Positions 34,826 through 43,283 of a stretch of 58,710 nt of DNA are shown one piece after another (position 1 is the first letter of the stretch; each line of letters starts with the position of its first letter). This DNA comes from an uncultured Clostridia bacterium (GTDB lineage: Bacteria; Bacillota; Clostridia; Christensenellales; Aristaeellaceae), in assembly GCA_945928315.1 (NCBI GenBank), contig CAMENN010000003.1, forward strand, positions 1 to 58,710, in the 5' to 3' direction. The notes under the pieces are model-generated. The model saw only the letters and a list, made by a program, of their open reading frames with translations, was not told where the DNA came from and made no database searches. Position numbers and translations under genes: made by a program.

Positions 34826-34863
34826 GGGAATATCCGGCACAAAAAGCAGGAATATCCGGCACA
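34826..34863. promoter_or_regulatory. Direct repeat GGAATATCCGGCACA x2 upstream of the histidine kinase
   Basis: GGAATATCCGGCACA occurs at 34827-34841 and 34849-34863, spaced 22 bases, or two helical turns. This geometry suits a dimeric AraC-type regulator bound to one face of DNA. It lies between the sugar cluster and the histidine kinase gene and could control either. Confidence 0.6.
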
Positions 34864-34888
34864 GCGCTTCAGCGGGAAATATGCGGCT

Positions 34889-34917
34889 TTGCGTCCCCCG
34901 GGAATTCATGGTATGAT
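34889..34917 (+). promoter_or_regulatory. Weak sigma-A-like promoter of the histidine kinase gene
   Basis: TATGAT at 34912-34917 with a poor -35 (TTGCGT) 17 bases upstream; the ATG is 22 bases further on. Confidence 0.4.
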
Positions 34918-34939
34918 GGGAGCAAGCGGAGGTGTTTTC

Positions 34940-36745
34940 ATGAAAGCAAACGTGCATCCCGGTCCCAAACTCAGCGTCAAGATGGTGCTCCTGTTTTCCG
35001 CCATCATGCTGCTGGCCATTCTGGCGTTCACCTCGTACGCCATCGACATGTCCATCTCCGGCGCGAGGAATTACACCTCCGGCCGCTTCAAGAACATGAG
35101 CGCCAGCATCACGCGGGACATCGAGCAGAACATCGAGCTGATGAGCCTGACCATCGACGACCTGACGCAGAACCTCTCCTTCATGGCGAACCTCAACCAG
35201 TTCGTGCGCGATGACAGCGCGGACGGCAAGGTCGGCATCGCCGCGCGCAACGCCGCCGAGCAGCACCTGGTGCAGTCCCGGATTCTCGACAACTTCTACC
35301 AGGTCGCCTTCTTCACGCGGGACGCGCGCTGCGTCACCAACCAGGCGGACGCGGCGCACGAGCTGAGAAGCGGCTCCCGGGCGCTTGCGGCCATCGTGGA
35401 CGGCATGCCCTTCCTCAACGCCTCCGACCAGACGGACGCCTTCCTCATCCTGCCGCCGCACGAGAACTTCTTCTGCGTGCCCCACGGCGAGCGCGTCTAC
35501 AGCGTGCTGCGGCGCGTGCAGTACTTCGGGCGCACCATCGGCTACATCGAGGTCAGCGAGCGCTGCGACACGCTCGAGCGCATCCTCTCCTTCGTGGAAA
35601 ACGACGCCATCCGCGTGCAGCTCTACTTCGACGACGGCACGCTCTTCTATTCCAGCTCGGACGAGCTGCTCCCCTTTGACGCGGGCATTCCCGCCGGCAC
35701 CATGCTCGACTGGCAGAGCGGCGAGCGGCAGATTCAGGTGCAGCACACGGCGCTGACCGGGCTGCGGCTGCACCTGTTCGTCTGGCAGGACGCCTCCGTG
35801 AGCAACCGCCAGAACCGCGGCATTCAGAAAAACATGCTCAGCCGCGCGTTCCTCATCCTGCTGCCGGGCATCGCCGCCATCGTGCTGGTGTCCATGCTGC
35901 TCACCCGCTCCATCCGCCGCCTGACCAAGAAGGTGCAGCAGATGCAGGTCGGGCGCGTCCTCAAGGACGACGATAATGTGCTGGCCTCCCTGAATACGCA
36001 GGTCACCTCCCGCAGCGACCGGGAGATCTTCGAGCTGGAGCAGGCGTTCAACCAGATGATGCTCCAGCTGCGCAGCAGCACCATGAACGAGCTGGCGATG
36101 CGCGAGGGCACGCTGCAGGCGCAGCTGAGCGCGCTGCAGACGCAGATCAACCCTCACTTCATCTACAACACGCTCAACATCATCTCCGCCAAGTCGATGG
36201 AGAGCGGCAATTTCGACGTCATCGAGCTGTGCGACCAGTTCGCCTCCATGCTGCGCTACGCGACCTCCACCAGCTCGCGCACCGCCACATTGCAGGAGGA
36301 AATCGAGAACGCACACAACTACCTGCAGCTGGCGAAGGCGCGCTACGAGGACAACCTCGAGTACACCATCGACGTGCCCAAGGAGCTGACAGGGCTGATC
36401 GTGCCCAAGCTGACGCTTCAGCCGCTGGTGGAAAACGCACTGACGCACGGCTACGACGGCACGAACGCGCTGCGCAGGCTCTCGGTGACGGGGCGGCTTG
36501 AGGCCGGGGAGCTTCGCCTGCGCGTCCGGGACAACGGCACGGGCTTCACCCCGGAGATGCTTTTCAGCCTGTCCCGGCGCATCGAGGAGATTCAGGAGGA
36601 CCACAGCTTCGCCAGCGACGCCTCCACGCATATCGGCCTCATCAACACCTGCCTGCGGCTGCACTATTACAGCAAGGGCGCGATGCGCATGTCCATCCGC
36701 AATGAGGACGGCGCAGTTGTGGAACTGACCATGCCCATCGACTGA
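34940..36745 (+). CDS. YesM-type sensor histidine kinase
   Basis: A 601-aa membrane kinase; the ATG at 34940 (MKANVHPGPK) follows GGAGGTG. Membrane helices lie near 12-38 and 304-326, enclosing an extracellular sensing domain of about 265 aa. HAMP and coiled coil follow (to about 395). The His-kinase domain has QINPHFIYNTLN with phospho-acceptor His406, PLVENALTHG (N-box, about 494) and DNGTGF (about 531). Such kinases pair with YesN-type regulators and sense sugars or binding proteins. No regulator is adjacent; the only one in the window is at 18614. Confidence 0.92.
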   Translation: MKANVHPGPKLSVKMVLLFSAIMLLAILAFTSYAIDMSISGARNYTSGRFKNMSASITRDIEQNIELMSLTIDDLTQNLSFMANLNQFVRDDSADGKVGIAARNAAEQHLVQSRILDNFYQVAFFTRDARCVTNQADAAHELRSGSRALAAIVDGMPFLNASDQTDAFLILPPHENFFCVPHGERVYSVLRRVQYFGRTIGYIEVSERCDTLERILSFVENDAIRVQLYFDDGTLFYSSSDELLPFDAGIPAGTMLDWQSGERQIQVQHTALTGLRLHLFVWQDASVSNRQNRGIQKNMLSRAFLILLPGIAAIVLVSMLLTRSIRRLTKKVQQMQVGRVLKDDDNVLASLNTQVTSRSDREIFELEQAFNQMMLQLRSSTMNELAMREGTLQAQLSALQTQINPHFIYNTLNIISAKSMESGNFDVIELCDQFASMLRYATSTSSRTATLQEEIENAHNYLQLAKARYEDNLEYTIDVPKELTGLIVPKLTLQPLVENALTHGYDGTNALRRLSVTGRLEAGELRLRVRDNGTGFTPEMLFSLSRRIEEIQEDHSFASDASTHIGLINTCLRLHYYSKGAMRMSIRNEDGAVVELTMPID

Positions 36746-37014
36746 GCGGATGACGCCCGCCGCTCCGGTTCTTCCGCAGCTCATTTTCTCCTGGATCCTG
36801 CGGCATGGCGAAGTTCCCGCCGTCCGGCCGTCTGTTCAGCCCATCCACGCTCAGCCCGCGCCGGTCAAGACCGCAGCGCATCCGGTATGAAATGCTCGCC
36901 GCATTCAGCAGGGGGCCGTGGTACCGACCGGCTTTGCATCCGGAGCGCCCGATTCCGTTTCGGGCTTCCATCCTCCGCCGGCGAAAAAAAATGGAAAAAA
37001 GTCGCTCAGGGGTA
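36746..37014. other. Intergenic stretch without recognised feature
   Basis: About 270 GC-rich bases between the kinase gene and the hsp20 promoter. I see no ORF with a ribosome site, no clear terminator and no RNA gene. Confidence 0.4.
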
Positions 37015-37042
37015 TTGACTTTCTTTGACTTAGTAGTATAAT
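37015..37042 (+). promoter_or_regulatory. Strong sigma-A promoter of the hsp20 gene
   Basis: TTGACT (37015-37020), a 16-base spacer and a perfect TATAAT (37037-37042). The predicted leader to the start codon is about 120 bases. No CIRCE repeat (TTAGCACTC) is visible. Confidence 0.8.
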
Positions 37043-37170
37043 ACAGGCATCGTTCAGAGATGAGCGAGGCGGCCTGTGACCACAGTATACGACCTGCGAA
37101 AGGCCATGATGCGACCCTACATGACTGGCGATGTTACCAGCGGTGCAAGGCCAAGTGATTGGAGGTTTGC

Positions 37171-37635
37171 ATGATGAGCACGTATCTTCCTACCGTTTTC
37201 GGCGAAAACCTGATGGATGTCTTTGATGATTTCGACCGCAACTTCTTCCGCGACGTTCACAATGTCGATCGCGAGCTGTACGGCAAGCACGCACAGCACG
37301 TCATGAAGACGGACGTGAGGGAGACGGAGGATGGCTATGAGGTGGACGTCGATCTGCCTGGCTTCAAGAAGGACGAAATCAAGCTGGAGCTGAATCAGGG
37401 CTATCTGGTCATCTCCGCGGAGAAATCCCTGGAGAAGACGAACGAGAACAAGAAGGGCAGGATGCTCCGTCAGGAGCGCTATGCAGGCGTGATGCAGCGC
37501 AGCTTCTATGTGGGCGACGGCGTGACGGAAACGGACGTCAAGGCGTCCTATGAGAACGGCGTGCTGCACATCCGCGTTCCGAAGAAGGAAACGCAGAAGC
37601 TCCCCGAGAAGAACACCATTCTGATTGAGGGCTGA
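37171..37635 (+). CDS. Hsp20/alpha-crystallin family small heat-shock protein
   Basis: A 154-aa ATP-independent chaperone that holds unfolding proteins. GGAGG lies five bases before the ATG at 37171 and eight before the ATG at 37174, so either may be used. The alpha-crystallin domain (about 42-140) has DVRETEDGYEVDVDLPGFKK, YLVISAEKS and the GVLHIRVPKKE strand; a short tail lacks a clear IxI motif. It is monocistronic, with a strong own promoter and a following terminator. Confidence 0.93.
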   Translation: MMSTYLPTVFGENLMDVFDDFDRNFFRDVHNVDRELYGKHAQHVMKTDVRETEDGYEVDVDLPGFKKDEIKLELNQGYLVISAEKSLEKTNENKKGRMLRQERYAGVMQRSFYVGDGVTETDVKASYENGVLHIRVPKKETQKLPEKNTILIEG

Positions 37636-37641
37636 AGGAAG

Positions 37642-37680
37642 CGCCCCACCGGCAGCGGTGGGGCGCTTTTTTGTGCTTCT
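37642..37680 (+). terminator. Intrinsic terminator of the hsp20 gene
   Basis: GCGCCCCACCGGCAGCGGTGGGGCGC forms a strong stem followed by TTTTTT, seven bases after the stop codon. Confidence 0.85.
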
Positions 37681-37835
37681 CCGGGGAACAGGCGGAAAAA
37701 CCTGTTCTGTGTTTCCGGGCTGCCGGCCGTCCTGTGGGAGCCGCGCGCAAACAAAACAGTTGATTCGTCCGGCCTTTCGTGCTATGCTATGCGCATCAGA
37801 AACAAACGGTTTCCGCAAAGAAAGAGGGTGCCGCC

Positions 37836-38530
37836 GTGAGAATCATCACCGTCGTGGGCATCCGCAAATCCGGCAAGACCAGCACCGTGACCGCTCTGGT
37901 GGAGGAAATCCGCCGCCGTGGGCGCACGGTGGGCACCTGCAAGAGCGTGTTCTGCCCGACGTTCTCCATCGACAAGCCGCAGAGCAACACCGCCCGCCAC
38001 CTGCGCGCGGGTGCGGCGCTGGTCTGCGCGCGCGCAAAGCACGAAACGACGTACATTCACCCGCAGCAGGAGCCGCTGACCGGGGTGCTCCGGGCGTTTG
38101 AGGGGCTCGACTACGCGCTGCTGGAGGGCGATTATCTCGCGCCGGTGGCCCGGCTCGTCGCGGCGCACGGGGAGCAGACGCCCTGCAGCGGACCAACGCG
38201 CTGACGCTCGCCTATGTGGGCCGCGTGAGCGCGCGGGAGGACGCCGCGCTGCCGCATCTGCGCATCAACGCCCTGACGGACGCGGGCGCGCTGCTCGACC
38301 TGATCGACGCGCAGGTCGCGGACGGCGGGATCAGCCTCGCGCTCGATGAGCCGCTGCCGCCCGTGTCCGGCGTGACGGCCGACGGCTTTTGCCAGTGCGG
38401 CTGCCACCACGCGCAGAAGCAGCAGGCGGAAACGACGTCGGCGAGCTGCGACGGCCGCGCGCTGCGCATGACGCCGGGGCGCGAGGCGCTGCTGCGCCGC
38501 TGGGCGCAGGAGGACGGCCATGGAGCGTAA
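37836..38530 (+). pseudogene. mobB: MobB-like molybdopterin-guanine dinucleotide biosynthesis P-loop protein, frameshifted
   Basis: The GTG start at 37836 follows GAGGGTG. The first frame gives VVGIRKSGKTSTV (Walker A, about 5-17), then CKSVFCPTFSID and LEGDYLAPVARLV, and stops at 38204. The continuation lies in the -1 frame from about 38165 (NALTLAYVGRVSARED...LLDLIDAQV) to 38530. Adding one G to the GGGG run at 38169-38172 restores one frame of about 230 aa. The C-terminal part has an FCQCGCHH motif, possibly metal-binding. MobB helps load GMP onto molybdopterin. Gene decay and sequence error are both possible. Confidence 0.75.
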
Positions 38531-39053
38531 GCGGCATCTGTTCCTGACGGGCGAGCGTCAGGTGGGCAAGTCCACGCTGCTGCGGGCGCTGATCGCGCAG
38601 GCGTCGCTCGCGTGCGCCGGGTTTGAGACAAAGCCGTTCTTCGTGGACGGCGAGCGGCGCGGCTTCGTGATGCACGGGCTCGTGCCGATGCCGCCGTTTG
38701 AGAACGACTGCGTGATCAGCGTGCGCTTTGGCGAGCGACGGTCGGCGCCGGTGCTGCCCGCGTTTGAGGAAAACGGCGTGGAGATCCTGCGCCGCAGCCT
38801 CGCAGGCAATGCGCCCTTTCTGCTGATGGACGAGCTGGGGCGGCTGGAGCGCGACGCGACGGCATTTGCCGCCCAGGTGCGGGCGTGTCTTAACGGCGGC
38901 AAGCGCGTGCTGGGCGTGCTCCAGCGCTGCGACGCGCCGCTGCCCAGGGAGATCGCCGCGCGGGAGGACGTGCTGCTGCTGACGGTCACGCTGGAAAACC
39001 GCGGCGCACTGCTTCGCGACCTGGTGCAGTGGGCCGGGCAGGAGAAGCAATGA
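38520..39053 (+). CDS. THEP1-family nucleoside-triphosphatase
   Basis: A 177-aa P-loop NTPase of the THEP1 (NTPase_1) family. Walker A GERQVGKST (about 11-19), substrate loop GFETKPFF, Walker B LLMDELGRLE (about 100) and VLGVLQR. It starts inside the last codons of the mobB-like gene (11-base overlap), so the two are coupled. Its physiological role is unknown; association with molybdopterin genes suggests a part in nucleotide handling or cofactor maturation. Confidence 0.82.
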   Translation: MERKRHLFLTGERQVGKSTLLRALIAQASLACAGFETKPFFVDGERRGFVMHGLVPMPPFENDCVISVRFGERRSAPVLPAFEENGVEILRRSLAGNAPFLLMDELGRLERDATAFAAQVRACLNGGKRVLGVLQRCDAPLPREIAAREDVLLLTVTLENRGALLRDLVQWAGQEKQ

Positions 39054-39109
39054 GCAAAGCAGGCTATGCCCGCCGCACGATGCTTTACACAATTTCCTGT
39101 ACTGTACAA

Positions 39110-39141
39110 AGAGAAGGGACCGAAATCCCTTCTCTATTTTT
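39110..39141 (+). terminator. Intrinsic terminator after the THEP1 gene
   Basis: AGAGAAGGGA / TCCCTTCTCT stem with a 6-base loop, followed by ATTTTTG, 57 bases after the stop. Confidence 0.85.
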
Positions 39142-39481
39142 GTTATGTAAATCTTTCCGCAAAGCATCGGCCTCGGGCACAAAGCAGCGGGATTTACAGC
39201 ACTTTGTCGGTGATGCAGCCGGCATCATGCCGGTTTGTTTTGGAGTGGGCTGCTCCCACGAATCCCAAACAGAGCCGGAATGCTTGGCCGCCGGCCGTCT
39301 CCCGCGCAGCGTGCGGAGCCGAACAGTTTTCCCTCCGGCGTGATGATGCGCATGCCCCGTCCCTCCCATCCGGGAGCGCATAGTGAATGAATTGACATTT
39401 TCCCCCGTCCCCCACGCGGCACGATATTCTGTACAAACAAAAATGTGAATATACCAATTTGCAGGATGATTATTGTGTTCT
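39142..39481. other. Intergenic leader region of the molybdopterin operon
   Basis: About 340 bases without a gene. It contains small hairpins (for example GCCGGCATCATGCCGG near 39220 and GAGTGGGCTGCTCCCAC near 39243) and an isolated TTGACA at 39392. I looked for a Moco or tungsten riboswitch here and could not match one. Confidence 0.4.
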
Positions 39482-39510
39482 TTCACTTAAAATGCATTTG
39501 ATAGTATGAT
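39482..39510 (+). promoter_or_regulatory. Predicted promoter of the molybdopterin operon
   Basis: TTCACT, a 17-base spacer and TATGAT. This places the transcription start only about 20 bases before the GTG start at 39539. Confidence 0.5.
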
Positions 39511-39538
39511 ATACTGCTTTACGATTGGATGGAGCCTC

Positions 39539-40570
39539 GTGAAGTGCATAAATACGACGGTGGCCGTGGGCTGCGTGCTCTGTCACGACATCACGGTCAT
39601 TGTGAAAGATGTGAAAAAGGGCGTCGCGTTCAAAAAGGGGCATGTCGTGGCGCCGGAGGATATTCCGGAGCTGCTGCGGCTGGGCAAGGATCACCTGTAC
39701 GTCTGGGAGAAGGACGATTCCATGCTCCATGAGGACGAGGCCGCGGCGATCCTTCGGGACGTATGCATGGGACAGAACATCACCGCCGGTCAGCCCAGCG
39801 AGGGCAAGATCGAGCTGACGGCGGCCTGCGACGGCCTGCTCGTCATCGACAGCGGGCGCCTGCTGGCCGTCAACGGCAGCGAGGAGATCATGATCGCCAC
39901 GCGCCACGGCATGACGCCGGTTCATGCGGGCGACAAGCTGGCGGGCACGCGCGTCATCCCGCTGGTCATATCGAAGGAGAAGATGGAGCGCGTGCGCCGC
40001 GTCGCCGGAGACGCCCCGCTGATGAACGTGCTGCCGTTCCAGCCCCTGCGCTGCGGCATCGTGACCACCGGCAGCGAGGTCTTCTACGGGCGCATCGAGG
40101 ACACGTTCACCCCAGTCGTGGAGGAAAAGCTGGCGGCGTACGGCATGACGGTCATCGGGCATGAGAAGTGCCCGGACGACAAAGAGACGATCATCGCGGC
40201 GATTTACCGGCTGCGGGACGCGAGCGCGGAGCTCATCCTGACGACGGGCGGCATGAGCGTCGATCCGGACGACCGCACGCCTGCCGCCATCCGCGACAGC
40301 GGTGCGCGCATCGTGACCTATGGCGCGCCGGTGCTGCCCGGGGCCATGCTGCTGGTGGGCTACCTGCCGGGGAAGGACGGCGGTGAGCTCCCGATTCTCG
40401 GCCTGCCGGGCTGCGTGATGTACGCCAGGCGCACGATCTTCGACCTGGTGCTCTGCCGCGTCGCCGCGGGGATCCCCATTGCCCGGGAGGACATCGTCGC
40501 CATGGGCGAGGGCGGGCTGTGCCTGAACTGCCCGGTGTGCACCTATCCCAACTGCGGCTTCGGCAAATAA
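39539..40570 (+). CDS. Molybdopterin-binding (MoCF domain) protein with Cys-rich tail
   Basis: A 343-aa protein. The GTG at 39539 is chosen because GGATGGAG precedes it; the earlier ATG lies in the promoter. The N-terminal part resembles a linker or SAF-like domain (FKKGHVVAPEDIPELLRLGK). The MoCF domain (about 170-310) has VTTGSEVFYGRIED, ELILTTGGMSVDPDD and LPGCVMY. The last residues, CLNCPVCTYPNC, hold four cysteines and could bind metal. Related to MoeA/CinA-type proteins, so it likely acts on molybdopterin or its adenylate. First gene of the moa/moe run. Confidence 0.8.
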   Translation: MKCINTTVAVGCVLCHDITVIVKDVKKGVAFKKGHVVAPEDIPELLRLGKDHLYVWEKDDSMLHEDEAAAILRDVCMGQNITAGQPSEGKIELTAACDGLLVIDSGRLLAVNGSEEIMIATRHGMTPVHAGDKLAGTRVIPLVISKEKMERVRRVAGDAPLMNVLPFQPLRCGIVTTGSEVFYGRIEDTFTPVVEEKLAAYGMTVIGHEKCPDDKETIIAAIYRLRDASAELILTTGGMSVDPDDRTPAAIRDSGARIVTYGAPVLPGAMLLVGYLPGKDGGELPILGLPGCVMYARRTIFDLVLCRVAAGIPIAREDIVAMGEGGLCLNCPVCTYPNCGFGK

Positions 40571-40597
40571 GCGCGCTATTTGACGGAGGGAAAGAGC

Positions 40598-41797
40598 ATG
40601 GAAACACTGGAAAGCGCGCTTTTGCTGCTGACTGAACACGTTCATCTGGTCGCACAGACGGAGCAGCTGCCGCTCGGCGCGGCGCTGGGGCGCGTCTGCG
40701 CGCAGGAGGTCGCCTCGCCCATGGACGTGCCGCCGTTTGACCGCTCGCCGCTGGACGGCTATGCGCTGCACAGCGCGGACATCGCCGGGGCCTCGCGGGA
40801 AGCGCCCGCCGTGCTCACCGTCGTGGGCGAGGCCTGCGCGGGCTGCGGGGCGCGCTTTGACGTAGCCCACGGGCAGGCGCTGCGGCTGATGACCGGCGCG
40901 CCCGTGCCGCCCATGTGCGACTGCGTCATCCGGCAGGAAGACACGGACGAGGGCATGGAGACGGTGCGCGTCTTTGCGCCGGAGGGCCATGGGAAGAACA
41001 TCTGCCGCGCGGGCGAGGACGTCCCCCGCGGCACGGTGCTGCTGCACCGCGGGGAGCGCATCACCAGCGCGCACATCGGCGTGCTCGCCAGCGTGGGCGT
41101 GACGGATGTGACCGTGTACCGCCCGGTGCGCGCGGCGCTGCTGTGCACCGGCGACGAGCTGGCGCAGCCGGGCGGGCCGCTGCGCTTCGGGCAGATCTAC
41201 GACGCCAACCGCGCGGTGCTGACCGCCCGGCTTTGCGAGATGGGCGTCGCGGCGGACGCGCTCCCCAGCTGCCCGGACGAGCCGCAGGCCGTCGCGGACG
41301 CGCTTGAGGAGGCTGCGCGCCAGGCCGACGTGCTCCTCACCACGGGCGGCGTGTCCGTGGGCAAAAAGGACATCATGCACCGCGTGCTGCCGCTGATGGG
41401 CGCGCAGCGGCTCTTCTGGAAGGTCGCCATGAAGCCGGGCAGCCCGCTGCTGTGCGGGCTGTACGAGGGCAAGCTGGTCCTCTGCCTCTCCGGCAACCCG
41501 TTCGCGGCGCTGGCGTGCTTCGAGGTGTTCGCCGCGCCCGTGCTGCGCAGGCTGGCCGGTCAGGGCGACTGGCAGACGCCCCGCGTGCGCGCGACGCTGC
41601 AGGGCAGCTTTGCGAAGGCCAGCCCCGGACGGCGGCTCATCCGCGCCCGCTGCGAGGGCGGCACGGTGCGCCTGACGGGGGAAAACCATTCGAGCGGCTC
41701 GCTCGCCACGATGATCGGCTGCAATGCGCTCATCGACATCCCCGCCGGAAGCGGCCCGCTGTCAGACGGCGACGAGGTGGAGGTGCTGCTGCTGTGA
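40598..41797 (+). CDS. moeA: Molybdopterin molybdotransferase MoeA
   Basis: A 399-aa enzyme that inserts molybdate into adenylated molybdopterin. The ATG at 40598 follows GGAGGG. Family blocks: [13 protein letters not shown] (about 46), GEACAG and [19 protein letters not shown] (about 95-113), GEDVPRG, LCTGDEL (about 185), [11 protein letters not shown] (about 249), KPGSPLL and SGNPFAAL (about 301). Complete length. It overlaps moaC by four bases. Confidence 0.95.
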   Translation: METLESALLLLTEHVHLVAQTEQLPLGAALGRVCAQEVASPMDVPPFDRSPLDGYALHSADIAGASREAPAVLTVVGEACAGCGARFDVAHGQALRLMTGAPVPPMCDCVIRQEDTDEGMETVRVFAPEGHGKNICRAGEDVPRGTVLLHRGERITSAHIGVLASVGVTDVTVYRPVRAALLCTGDELAQPGGPLRFGQIYDANRAVLTARLCEMGVAADALPSCPDEPQAVADALEEAARQADVLLTTGGVSVGKKDIMHRVLPLMGAQRLFWKVAMKPGSPLLCGLYEGKLVLCLSGNPFAALACFEVFAAPVLRRLAGQGDWQTPRVRATLQGSFAKASPGRRLIRARCEGGTVRLTGENHSSGSLATMIGCNALIDIPAGSGPLSDGDEVEVLLL

Positions 41798-42315
41798 TCG
41801 AGAAGCTCACGCATTTTGATGAAAACGGTCAGGCCGTCATGGTCGACGTGACGGACAAGCGCGAGACGGCGCGCACCGCCGTCGCCAAGGGGAAAATCCG
41901 CGTCAGTGCGGACACGATGCGCGCCATCGTGGAGGGCACGGCAAAGAAGGGTGACGTGCTCGGCGTCGCGCGCGTGGCGGGCATCATGGCCGTCAAGCGC
42001 ACGAGCGAGCTGATTCCCCTGTGCCATCCGCTGCCCATCGGCAAGTGCTCGGTGGACTTTCGCGTGGACGAGGAGGCGCTCACCGTCGAGGCGGTCTGCA
42101 CCGCCAAGCTCACCGGTCAGACCGGCGTGGAGATGGAGGCGCTCACCGGCGTGTCCGTCGCGCTGCTGACCATATACGACATGTGCAAGGCGATCGACAA
42201 GCGCATGGAGATCACCGGCATCCACCTGGCGAAAAAAACGGGCGGCAAGAGCGGCACGTTTGTGAACGACCCGGAATTTGCGGCGTCGCCAAAGGGGGAC
42301 GGTGCGCATGCTTGA
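41794..42315 (+). CDS. moaC: Cyclic pyranopterin monophosphate synthase MoaC
   Basis: A 173-aa enzyme that, with MoaA, makes cyclic pyranopterin monophosphate from GTP. The GTG start lies in the GTGA overlap with the moeA stop. Signature blocks: [14 protein letters not shown] (about 16), [14 protein letters not shown]-type sequence ([18 protein letters not shown]), [25 protein letters not shown] and [17 protein letters not shown]. All are intact. Confidence 0.95.
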   Translation: MIEKLTHFDENGQAVMVDVTDKRETARTAVAKGKIRVSADTMRAIVEGTAKKGDVLGVARVAGIMAVKRTSELIPLCHPLPIGKCSVDFRVDEEALTVEAVCTAKLTGQTGVEMEALTGVSVALLTIYDMCKAIDKRMEITGIHLAKKTGGKSGTFVNDPEFAASPKGDGAHA

Positions 42316-43279
42316 CCGCTGCGGCAGGGAAATCGACTATGTGCGCATCTCCATCACCGACCGCTGCAACCTGCGCTGCGTCTACTGCATGCCGGAGCGT
42401 GGCGTGACGTGCATGCGCCACGAGGACGTGCTCAGCTATGAGGAGATCGTGCGCACGGTGCGCGCGCTCGCCGCACTGGGCATCCGCCATGTGCGCGTCA
42501 CCGGCGGGGAGCCGATGGCGCGGCGGGGCTGCCTCACGCTGGTCGAGCGGCTTCACGCCATCCCGGGCATCGAAACCGTCTCCATGACGACCAACGCCCT
42601 GCTGCTTGACGGCTGCGTCGCCTGGGCGAAGGAGGCGGGGCTCTCCGCGCTCAACGTGAGCCTCGACACGCTCAATCCCGACGCCTACCGGCGGATGACG
42701 CGCGGCGGGGACGTTTCCCGCGCGCTTTCGGTGATCGGCGAGGTGCTTGCGCTCGGGCTGCAGGTGAAGGACAACGCCGTGCCCGTGCGCGGCATGAACG
42801 AGGAGGACCTCCCCGCGCTGGCGATGCTGGCGAAGGACCGGCCGCTGTGCGTGCGCTTCATCGATCTGATGCCGGTGGGCTGCGGTGCGGCGCTCTCCCC
42901 CATTCCCACGGACAAGGTGCTCGCAAGGCTTTGCGCGGCCCTGGGGCCGCTTGCCCCGGATGCGCAGCCCCATGGCTTCGGCCCGGCGCGCTATGTGCGC
43001 CCGGAGGGCTTTGCCAGGAGCATCGGGCTCATCAGCCCGATGAGCCACGAATTCTGCGGCAGCTGCAACCGCGTGCGGCTGACGGCGGACGGCTTTTTGA
43101 AGCTCTGCCTCAACCACACGGCAGGGCTGGACGTGCGCGCGCTGCTGCGCGGCGGCGCGTCGGATGATGAACTGCAGGCGGCGCTCGCCGGGGCGATTGC
43201 CGCCAAGCCGGCGAGACACGGCTTTTTCGAGAACGTCGGCGACCGCGAGGCGCGCCGGATGAACGAGATCGGAGGATAA
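42308..43279 (+). CDS. moaA: GTP 3',8-cyclase MoaA (radical SAM)
   Basis: A 323-aa radical SAM enzyme. The ATG at 42308 overlaps the moaC end by eight bases and has GGGGGA upstream. The first cluster motif CNLRCVYC (about 20-27) binds SAM; GGEP follows. The second cluster is [20 protein letters not shown] (about 247-266). The C-terminal double glycine (NEIGG) needed for activity is present. Slightly shorter than most MoaA proteins. Confidence 0.95.
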   Translation: MLDRCGREIDYVRISITDRCNLRCVYCMPERGVTCMRHEDVLSYEEIVRTVRALAALGIRHVRVTGGEPMARRGCLTLVERLHAIPGIETVSMTTNALLLDGCVAWAKEAGLSALNVSLDTLNPDAYRRMTRGGDVSRALSVIGEVLALGLQVKDNAVPVRGMNEEDLPALAMLAKDRPLCVRFIDLMPVGCGAALSPIPTDKVLARLCAALGPLAPDAQPHGFGPARYVRPEGFARSIGLISPMSHEFCGSCNRVRLTADGFLKLCLNHTAGLDVRALLRGGASDDELQAALAGAIAAKPARHGFFENVGDREARRMNEIGG

Positions 43280-43283
43280 TGCG

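Noticed and set aside
39142-39481. Possible molybdenum-cofactor riboswitch before the molybdopterin operon
   Set aside because: Position is right and small hairpins exist, but I could not match the conserved core, and the predicted promoter lies downstream of it.
39470-41689. 739-aa minus-strand ORF opposite the molybdopterin genes
   Set aside because: Antisense shadow; composition is His/Arg/Gln-rich and the plus strand is moeA.
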